From Gymnopus androsaceus JB14 (taxonomy: Eukaryota; Basidiomycota; Agaricomycetes; Agaricales; Omphalotaceae), in the NCBI GenBank assembly GCA_009733575.1, contig ML769433.1:222478-286477 (forward strand): a stretch of 64,000 nucleotides of DNA. Direction: 5' to 3'. Positions 56,503-64,000 of this stretch are shown piece after piece. Position numbers and translations under genes: made by a program. The first letter of the stretch is position 1. Each line of letters starts with the position of its first letter. A model generated the notes under the pieces. That model saw only the letters and a list, made by a program, of their open reading frames with translations, was not told where the DNA came from and searched no databases.

Positions 56503-59500
56503 TTACTGTAGTACAACTTCATCTTCGAGATGAGTAGTGAAAGAACGGACAAAAGTATGCAAGTCCTCAGGGACTTTATTTGTATAGCGTGTCCAATTCA
56601 TTAGCTCCTCAATCTCCTCCATTCTTCCTAGGCCCGCCGTAAAATCAAGTCCATGTAGAAACCCAAACTTCAGCATCTGTAAGGCTTCCATGAGGTCAGC
56701 GTGAATCCTGTTGCGGCGGTCAGTCATTGTCTCCTTGCCCGATGAGAAGGCTCGTTCACAAGGAACGGATGTGCCTTGGATCGGCAAGATATCGAGTGCA
56801 AGACAAAAGATAGTTGGAAATTCCTGCCGGTGTTCCTAGATATTATATGAATGAGAATGAGTAATACTGCGCAGAATAACAAGACTAACCTGCCAAAAGG
56901 TAATGAGATTGGTTTTCAATTTTCCAGAGTAGTTCCACCACTTGGTGATCTCATCATCAAGGTCTCCCTCCTCAACATCATTATCGGAACTCAGTCCAAG
57001 GACCTTGTCTGCCCAAGCATCAGGGTCAGATAGCATAGTAGCATTGCCTGGTTGTCGTGGTATTGACGAAGATGTTGGCTTTGGTTTCCAGTAATGCTCA
57101 AGCTGTAACCACATTCTCAGTATAGAAAAATGATATATACCTAGATAGCGTACCTCTGATTTGAACATATCTTCAGCCCAATTGAGCTCATCAGGCATAT
57201 TGTTCTGAATCCACCCAAGTTTAAGCGACGGATGAATAACTAAACATATATGAGTTCAATCCTGGCAAAACAGATAAGAAAATGCCTTACGAATTGCAAG
57301 GGTATAAGCGGGAACATGCCGCATCTTATTCTGGTAGCTGGTTAGCTTTCCAATCACATCATGAAGCAAATGCACAATCTGGGGGTATTTAATCTGCATG
57401 TTCTCCCATCCTCCAATAATTGCCTGGAAAAAGGGAAGAGCATAGCAGAGTGTTGGTGTCTTATCGCTTGACAACTTTTGCTGGAATGCATGTGGGACCT
57501 AGTACAACTATGAGTGGACTAATGCACTAGTTCGAATCACTCACTTGAAGGATTTTGAAGTATAATTCAAGTCGTTGCCATTCGGAAGGAGAAAGTTTGT
57601 ACTCCTTCAAGTCATTTGACCGAGCAATGAATTCGTCAATTGCCTATGAAAACCAAATTTGTATAAGATCTCCTAATGCTCTATAGATCAGAGATTCCTT
57701 GCCTGACAAAGATAGAGAGCTCGTTCTATCATCAGAAGTGTTGATGACCACCGTGTAGGGACATCACGAAGAAGCTCAAGATCCGAGAGATTCCTAAATG
57801 ATTGAACAATATCTTTGAACATCTCGCGCCGCTGCGAAGATGCTCGAAGCTAGATTAATGAGCTACTCATCAATATAATGCTCACAATTATTGAAAATTT
57901 ACATACCCGGTTTACAATAACACGAATCGAAGCTATAAGATCTTTTTCACCAGAATCATCTTCATGATTCTCGTCATATATATCGTCAAAGTCTTCTGGA
58001 GCTGGCAATGGCACATAATCAGGAGCATCTTCTTTTGCATATTTCAAATCTGTAATAGCAGCACGAATCTCTTCGCAAGCGAGATGAACAATGTGAGGGA
58101 AGCATCTTGGTGAAAAACTTTAAGGTCCAAAGATACAATAAAGATTGATCTGACTGACCGAACACGCCGTTCAGAGGCATACCATCAAAGTACAGCTTGT
58201 AGTTGTCTGCGGCGTAGAGTTTCTTCAACTGAAGACACAAAAGTACCATTGTTTGTAGCATTGTCCAAGGATATGTGTCCAAGCTGGGTAAATTGTTAAT
58301 ACAAGCTTAATAGACAGATTGATCCACATAAAACATGCACCAATATGATCCCCAGTATGGCATCCAGGAAGACGGTGGAACCCAATTAAAGCGGATTGAA
58401 GGGTAAGTATGTATTGCTGGCCTGTAGGAGTATTTGTGAGTTTCGTTTCAATCCAGTGAGCAGTGACAGCCATAAAAGGTGTCATATTCGGGTCAGTCCA
58501 AAGGTCAGATGTGAATGATATGAGTCCAATAACATCCTATAAGCCTCGTCGGTAATCAGGATGGTACATAACAGCTTATTGGACTTACCTTCAGCTCTTT
58601 CTTCAACTTCTTGAGGTATTCATTCCAGAGATCCATAATCCACTTCCGAATTTTTGTACAATGAGGTATATCACGTTCTTTGAGTTCTGGACGAAGCATA
58701 AAAAATATTGAACGTAGGCGAGGGCTTTCCACAATGTTGATCGACTGTCCAAAAATTGTTGGGATATATTCGGCTCAAAAGTAAACACTGCTTACTTGGT
58801 CGTCTGCAGTGATGAACTCAACCAGAGCATCAACAAACCCATCTGGAGTGTAAGATTTGCGAATGGTTCCACCTGCTCCAGCGACGCCATCGCAGTCTTT
58901 ACGTCGTTGTTCTGCATGGGGTAAAGCTTCTTCAGCCATTATGGGTATTTTCTCCCTATCACATGTGTCGATCCATTCCTTTTCATGCCGGAGTAGGAAA
59001 TGCTTGCGTATTGATGTTGTGGAAGTCATTGCTGAAAAGGTAGTCGGTTCATCAGCACTAAGTTGAGTTGAAGTGAGTACAGAATGTGATGAGTGTATTT
59101 CGAGAGTGTTACCTGCATAGTGAACACATTTGGCTTCCTGAACCCTTCTGATTCATTGGATCCGGCTGACAGAACCGCCATACATCGTTTGCCTTGGAAT
59201 TCTTTCGCTTTTTCTTTGGAGATTTTGGTGAACGATGTTGACTATGTGGACCACTGCGAGGGACTGAACGGGATGGTGTGGTTACATCTGAGGAATGTCG
59301 TCGTATTGTAGAGCGCAGTGTTGCCCGGTGACGTGGCGTTGAGAACAGATCATCATCATCGCTGAAATTGAAGTTTTCTCCAGATGATGGCTCTGGCTGA
59401 TGAGCTTGTCGTCTCGATGATGGGGTTGAAGTAACGGCTGAAGCATCCAGAACTTGAGCAATAATCTCATTATCTCGAGCTTGTAGGGTTCTGCGAGGCG

Positions 59501-59967
59501 TTCTACGAGGTGTTGGAGCTGTCGGAATGTTTTGGGCTAGTGCAAAAATAAGCCATTTATAAAAGTCCAGAAAACTTCGGATATACCTTCTACATTCTCT
59601 ACTGGTTGTAGCTGCGGTGGTGTCTGTGGAGGTCTATCAATCTGCATACTAGGCAGATGGACAACAGGCTCGGAGCGAGTGGCAGAAGTTGAAGCAGCAC
59701 CATGTCCCCGTATACCGTTTCCACCCTCCTTGCCTTTCCCTCTGCCCCTGCCCCGTCCGCGTCCACGTCCACGTCCACGTCCAGCTGGTGTCGGAGAAGT
59801 AATAGTAATGTCTTCAAATTTGCGTACTTAATGCAAGATGGTTAATTCCAAGTAAATCAGTCAAACCTTCGGAGCTTACTTTCATCATCCTCAGCAAAAT
59901 GAACTCTTGCCTCGTTTGCTTGCGTAGTCAATTCACCTCTTCTCTGATGAGTGGCGCGAGTATGCAT
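56503..59967 (-). CDS. BED/hAT-family transposase
   Basis: A multi-exon minus-strand gene. The N-terminus MHTRATHQRRGELTTQANEA is followed by an RG-rich stretch (GRGRGRGRGRGRGRGKGK). The BED finger reads NDVWRFCQPDPMNQKGSGSQ then MCSLC, continued after an intron by TTSIRKHFLLRHEKEW. Catalytic-core blocks follow (LISFTSDLWTDPNMTPFMAV; THWIE; FPHIVHLACEE). The C-terminal hATC dimerisation domain reads LDILPIQGTSVPCERAFSSG then KETMTDRRNRI. I found no stop inside the exons I followed, so the gene may be intact. The splice model was checked only at the BED and C-terminal junctions. Confidence 0.85.
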
Positions 59968-60967
59968 AGAGGAAGTAGAAAGTCGAAAATCCAGGAATAG
60001 GATATAAATACTGACATTGTCCCGAGCCAGAAATACCCACAGTAGAAATTCTGCATACTTACACATTATCAGGAATCGTGATGAAACCTCCACCTTTTAA
60101 TCTCAGAGCAAAGCATGAGGCTGACAATATAAAAATGGCCAGGGTTCATATTTTTCCTCCAATTTCTTTCCGATCATGGACTTCCCCAACGCTGAAAGCA
60201 AGGCATTGTTCTACTTGACTGAGCTGCCTTTTGCCAGTGATTGTGAACAACTAGCAGTTGAGGTGAGTGCATTTGCATTCGGTGTGAGGCTTGATGTCTC
60301 AAGGCTCTCCGGATCGTTAGCCTATCCCTCGAGTTCATAATTTCGGATCTATCATCAACTTGATTGCAATGTACAATTACCGAGAGACATGGCACCAATC
60401 TGCAGTCAGCTTTTCTTTCGATCCTTGGATGGTGAGCAATGTTTCCAGGATACCAATTTGAATGAGGCTTACTTCAAGTTTCTGAAGAATCCTCATAACA
60501 ATAACAATGATTTGCCGGACTTGATTCCATTGGACTCAGACTTGTGATTTTGTTTTGGAGTCACAGTGCTTGTTGCCTTTGCTTCAAAAATATTTTGGCA
60601 ATTTCTTTGATTAAAAATAATAGTAGCAGTTGAGTAATGTAAAGCCATGAATATCGAAGACTTGAGAGTGAGAAGGAGGGATGCGGGCAACATGCAACAC
60701 AATGAGAGCGCTAAAGCCACATGGCCAAGAATGTATTAATATACCCATATATATATATCAAGCACATAGTCGAAGAGGTTTCTGGGGTTTCCTAATAACT
60801 TTTACTGTAGAAAAGCAAAGTTGTTCAAGATGACTAAAGTGGTTGAGAGTGGCTCGTGAATGGAGTGGAGTCATTGGAGCCACAAGCCATTTACAGCAAA
60901 CAGCTCGGCTAATTGCCGACTCAGCTCGACTCGGAGCGCACTCCGAGCGGAGTCAACAGCAACACTA
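59968..60967. other. Right subterminal part of the hAT element
   Basis: Holds the transposase promoter. On the plus strand an ATG at 60178 opens MDFPNAESKALFYLTELPFA followed by a possible donor GTGAGT; a later frame ends NNNNDLPDLIPLDSDL near 60547. These may be fragments of another captured gene. A GAGCGCACTCCGAGCGGAG-type palindromic stretch lies near the end (60935-60955). Confidence 0.4.
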
Positions 60968-60975
60968 GTCATCGA

Positions 60976-61099
60976 GGAAGGTAAAATTTGTCTTACATAC
61001 TGCCCTACCGAAAACATGACGGCAGACATTTTCACCAAAGCCTTACCTTCGATGAAAGCCAAACACTTCGCAGCATCCATGGGATTAGCAAAGGTTTGA
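60976..61099 (+). pseudogene. copia RNase H C-terminal end, separated by the hAT
   Basis: Continues in the gag-pol frame after the hAT target copy: GKICLTYCPTENMTADIFTK, then ALPSMKAKHFAASMGLAKV and stop. TADIFTKALP is the usual end of copia RNase H. Confidence 0.9.
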
Positions 61100-61106
61100 A
61101 GGGGAG
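61095..61106 (+). other. Polypurine tract
   Basis: The purine run GAAGGGGAG sits immediately before the 3' LTR, as expected for plus-strand priming. Confidence 0.75.
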
Positions 61107-61495
61107 TGTTGGAATATCAAAGGTAAATGTATTCTATAGAACTATACATGGAACACTTTCTCGTAGTCTCCACTTGTTTGTATCACCATCCCATGCACTC
61201 CACTGTTATCACCATCCCATGCACTCCACTGTTATCGTCTCGCAGACTCCACATAGTCTCTCGCTGTATCCACTTGCTCTCTTGTAGTACCCACCTCACC
61301 ATATGCATAGTAGCCACACGTATTCACGCAGTAGCCACTTGCCCAATATATCATTTGTACTTAGGACTGTATATAAGCTTAGGTACCGTACCCTGTAATA
61401 CCACCGTTGTCCCCCATCAATCTGTGTGATCGTTACTACTAAGTGCTGTGTGGACTTACTGCTGCTACTTCCTATTTAGGAACGTAACTCTAATA
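61107..61495 (+). repeat. 3' LTR of copia element
   Basis: 389 bases. It is 26 bases longer than the 5' LTR because of one tandem duplication (ATCACCATCCCATGCACTCC plus ACTGTT, near 61187-61238), which accounts exactly for the length difference. Confidence 0.93.
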
Positions 61496-61500
61496 GACTC

Positions 61501-62479
61501 AGGTTGTCAAAAGTCCACCCCCTAATTCCTAGGTCATCCTAAAGGAACCTAGGCAACCTAGGTGGCCTAGGTGGCCTAGGTGTCTTTGAGTTACCTTGAG
61601 GTTAACTTCAGGCCATCCAAGGCCCAAACAGTTTTTCCTGATGTACAGCATCTGTTGATCTGACATATCAGAGTGGCTATCAAGGCAAAGGAGCACCCAA
61701 TAACCAACTAATATTGAGTGCTGTCAAGCCAAATTTCCCTTCATCCATCCCTTCCCCAGATCCAGCAGCCTCTGCAGCAGTGCAATTGCACCCTCTTTTG
61801 CTTGCTAGTGTTGAAAGGACTGGGTCAATGATACTGGCTGAGCTGATTTGCTCCAAGTACAGTGTAGAATACTTACTTGTATATACAAGTGTTCAATGAG
61901 AATGACTCATCACATCAAACAAAAACTTTACTGTTTACATGTGACAAAATTTACATCCACTTCATTGGATGACATTCAGTATGGGAGAAGGAAAGAGCTG
62001 TAGTGCCACTGATGCCGAGGTAGGTGCTCAATTTTATTTTATTTTTGTATTCTGCAGACCAATGAAAAGTGCTGTAACAAGCCACAATTTATCTAGGTTT
62101 TCCTTGCAATCTGGTTTCCATGTACCATATTTGTAGTACAGAACTGTAGTACTCTATATATTTAACACTGAACAGTATGTACAGCAGGCAACTTGTGGGC
62201 AACCTGGCAAGCTGGTCAAGCTGGTCAATCAAAACAACCCCTTTTACAATGAGTAAAATAATAGGGCATGCAGCGTTGAAGGCCTTTGTGATAAAAATCA
62301 AAGTTTTCCTTTGTTGGGCATACAAGACATTGACTATTTACACAAAATAACCAATTACAGCTGTGTTCATAACTATGTGGAATTCAAAAAATTTCGAAAA
62401 AGTTTTGTGGCTGTGTTAGTGTCAGCTGATTACTTGACTTTCTACCATTCCCAGTCATTCCTGGTTGATCCTCTACAGT
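61501..62479. other. Right flank of copia; inverted counterpart of the left flank
   Basis: Segments near 61628-61655 and 61985-62075 match, in inverted orientation, segments near 49285-49310 and 48230-48340. An open frame at 61714-61899 (MSAVKPNFPSSIPSPDPAAS) has no recognised family. The rest is AT-rich. Confidence 0.45.
61531..61585. repeat. CCTAGG cluster, right side
   Basis: Five CCTAGG words within about 55 bases, matching the cluster left of the copia element. Confidence 0.6.
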
Positions 62480-63375
62480 ATGCCACCCAGAAGTCCACCT
62501 GGAAGTGTGGATGCCCATGAGAGTGAATTGACTATTTCTCTCACCACTTACTCATTGACAAAAGGGAAAGCAAAAAAAGCAGTCTCTGCACTGAAGAAAG
62601 ATACAGGTCCAGCAAAAACCAAGTCTATTCAATTCTTGTTTGCTCCCAATGAGGAGAATTATGTCTTGTTGATGAACACCATTCTCGATGTCTTCAAAAT
62701 GAATGATCAGTTCAAGGCCACTATCAACAAGTTTTTTTCCATGAAAATAGCAGTTCCGCTGAAGAAGTAGGCCTTTTTCTATTTACATCTTTCCTTCACT
62801 GACTTGCTTTTATTTTTCAAGGAAGGCACAAGCTTGTGATGTCAAGAACTATGAAGAATATTTTACTGAGGCTCAAAAGATTACTGAGAGTAAACCAACT
62901 GGCACAGTTCTCACCTTTGTTGATGGGAAGCAGATATCAGAGACATGTGGAAAGGTACAGCTCTTCTGAAATGATCTATAGTCTATACTAACTACTACTC
63001 CTACTAGGCTAAGAAGAAGGCTCATAATTCTGTTGATAGTGATAATGATGAAGATGAAGACAATGTAAGCAGTCTCAATGACTATATATATATACTAACT
63101 AACTGGATTCATTAGGCTGATGGATTGGACAATCCAATGGAGTGGGAGCTTGCTTGCATACAGATTCTATTGGAAAAGCAATACAGCAATGACTATGATA
63201 TGAGTTATGCTTGGCTCAATCCTGAAACCGGCAATAAAGTTCCACTGTCTCCTCTCACAATGGATGAATGGACAAGAGCTATTGTAAGTAGCTCTCATTG
63301 ACTCTTTCCAGTTTGATTCAACTTTGCATATAGTACAGTGGTATGACTGACAAATTCAAGCCTCCTTTGAACTAG
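62480..63375 (+). CDS. Uncharacterised protein, possibly truncated or repeat-associated
   Basis: Exons starting at ATG 62480 read MPPRSPPGSVDAHESELTIS, then LTTYSLTKGKAKKAVSALKK and NEENYVLLMNTILDVF. After an intron ending TTTTCAAG comes ACDVKNYEEYFTEAQKITES with FVDGKQISETCGK. Next is an acidic exon (NSVDSDNDEDEDN), then GLDNPMEWELACIQILLEKQ with MSYAWLNPETGN, and a last short exon YSGMTDKFKPPLN. All junctions are GT-AG and in frame. No domain recognised. Given the transposon surroundings it may belong to a repeated mushroom family. Confidence 0.55.
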
Positions 63376-64000
63376 TCCTATAGTAGGCGCGACCCAGTTC
63401 AGCCGCAGGTTGATCTATTAGTAATGGTCGAGGTACAGCCACCGCGGTCCGTGAGCTTCCGTATAGCCGCAGGGTGCAACAGTTACCTTTTGTAATTCTT
63501 TACTTCCAAATGTCGTCTCGAGTCTCATTCACGTTGAATGAAGGTGTCGAAATTGTAAACTCTATTGTCAAGAAGCATGTCTCAAGATGGAAGGATGGTC
63601 TGCGTGAGCTTCAGCGCATCTGTATCCCGAAAATCCTCAATCTTGAGGATGTCTTTGCTATCGATGCAACGGGTGGTGGAAAAGAAGGAGGAGGAAATTG
63701 TTTTTAAATTATCAACTTGGATTATCCCTATACTTCATATCCTAATCTCGGTGTCTCGGCCGACTTATCGGCCGACATCTCTCATCCTTAGGACCATCAC
63801 GGCGTAGTAAGGGTATTGCCTTCAGCAATACCAAGGTTCGCTCTCCTTCAACTTCTAGTGACTTCGGTTCGTTCGGGTTTCCATTCCCGACGTATTTCAT
63901 TATCGGCTCGACTTCGGGTCGCTTCTAATCTCCAGATACTCTTCGCTGGAATCGAACCATCTTGGGCTCGGTTCGTGACTCAACCGAAGCACGATCCTAA
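63376..64000. other. Right end of window: RecQ-like fragment and unrecognised repeat-like sequence
   Basis: After the helicase fragment (63510-63707) the sequence becomes GC/CT-rich with short symmetrical words (TCGGCCGA twice near 63758-63775; GGTATTGC-CTTCA-GCAATACC hairpin near 63813-63833) and many TTCGG/TCGACTTC words. It may be the start of another mobile element that continues beyond the window. Confidence 0.4.
63510..63707 (+). pseudogene. RecQ-like helicase N-terminal fragment, cut at Walker A
   Basis: Reads MSSRVSFTLNEGVEIVNSIV, then RWKDGLRELQRICIPKILNL and EDVFAIDATGGGKE before diverging to GGGNCF and stop. The pattern 'GL...Q....ILN.EDVF.I.ATG.GKS' is the start of fungal RecQ-type helicases. 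Here the Walker A Ser/Thr is replaced by Glu and everything downstream is missing. Confidence 0.5.

Larger units (their letters stand above)
54662..60967. mobile_element. hAT transposon nested in the copia RNase H
   Basis: The ends read TAGTGTTGC inward on both sides (54662 and 60967), followed by a weaker inverted match. They are flanked by an 8-base target duplication: GTCATCAA at 54654-54661 and GTCATCGA at 60968-60975, with one mismatch. An 8-base duplication and a BED/hATC transposase identify hAT. Cargo: a degenerate HSP70 gene (+) and the transposase gene (-). Removing the element and one target copy rejoins the RNase H frame exactly (HFIRYVI to EEGKICLTYC). Confidence 0.9.
49485..61500 (+). 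mobile_element. Ty1/copia LTR retrotransposon with nested hAT insertion
   Basis: Two LTRs (49490-49852 and 61107-61495), both starting TGTTGG and ending CTCTAATA, are flanked by the same 5-base target duplication GACTC (49485-49489 and 61496-61500). Internal order is PBS, gag with a zinc knuckle, protease, integrase, reverse transcriptase, RNase H and polypurine tract; integrase before reverse transcriptase makes it copia type. Without the 6.3-kb nested hAT and its target copy it would be about 5.7 kb, a normal size. Gag-pol is one reading frame from 49911 on, broken by six TGA stops, so the copy is dead. Confidence 0.93.

Noticed and set aside
1..64000. CRISPR arrays, operons, bacterial promoters or phage-like systems
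   Set aside because: The DNA is eukaryotic with spliceosomal introns throughout; no regular short direct repeat array was seen.
1..64000. tRNA or rRNA genes
   Set aside because: I looked for A/B-box-like cloverleaf sequences by eye and saw none convincing; a tRNAscan-type search would be decisive.

Overview
This window looks like nuclear DNA of a filamentous basidiomycete, most likely an Agaricomycete. Genes are dense and broken by many 45-75 base GT-AG introns. The families present fit that group: a NACHT NTPase with a short Gly/Asn-rich N-terminal exon, F-box-like relics, DUF6534-type membrane proteins, a copia retroelement and a BED/hAT transposon. I assigned families by reading motifs; no database search was run.

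Layout. 1-1188 (-): 5' part of a secreted, carbohydrate-binding-like protein. 1865-3320: a transposon-like element with ~290-base terminal inverted repeats enclosing a broken RecQ-type helicase fragment. 3363-3817 (+): small subunit of serine palmitoyltransferase. ~5090-6454 (+): frameshifted F-box-like relic. 6918-9791 (-): NLR-like NACHT protein, with degenerate tandem copies of its first exon upstream. 11744-12832 (+): mitochondrial ribosomal protein uS4m. 13106-14307 (-) and 14558-15904 (+): ERG6 and ERG19/MVD1 head to head. 16078-16510 (-): small hydrophilic protein. 16685-19651 (+): gamma-tubulin complex component GCP2. 20361-21462 (+): alpha/beta hydrolase with one frameshift. 21895-23690 (-): fungal multi-pass membrane protein. 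25460-26940 (+): orphan protein with an acidic tail. 27577-30634 (-) and 30728-31461 (+): coatomer beta' and a CUE protein, head to head. 33354-35175 (+), 39781-41513 (+) and 45758-47487 (-): three DUF6534-like paralogues, interleaved with an MRH4-like DEAD-box helicase (36256-38544), a C2H2 zinc-finger gene (41720-42706) and a Pep7/Vac1-type FYVE protein (42929-45306, -).

The right quarter is a transposon nest. A Ty1/copia element (49490-61495, TSD GACTC) has its single gag-pol frame broken by six TGA stops. It was later split inside RNase H by a 6.3-kb hAT transposon (54662-60967). That hAT carries a BED-type transposase gene and a captured, intron-containing, internally deleted HSP70 gene. 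The copia itself lies in a CCTAGG-rich array flanked by inverted homologous segments. The window ends with an uncharacterised gene (62480-63375) and a RecQ-like fragment truncated at its Walker A motif.

How the genes work together. Most single-copy genes are housekeeping: sterol synthesis (ERG19 and ERG6), sphingolipid synthesis (SPT small subunit), membrane traffic (COPI beta', FYVE/Pep7, CUE/ER quality control), mitochondrial translation (uS4m, MRH4) and spindle-pole microtubule nucleation (GCP2). The accessory fraction is the NLR-like gene, F-box relic, DUF6534 trio and transposons. I found no convincing previously unknown multi-gene system. The strongest unusual signals are the nested hAT with its captured HSP70, the CpG-type decay of the copia, and the duplicated mini-exons of the NACHT gene.
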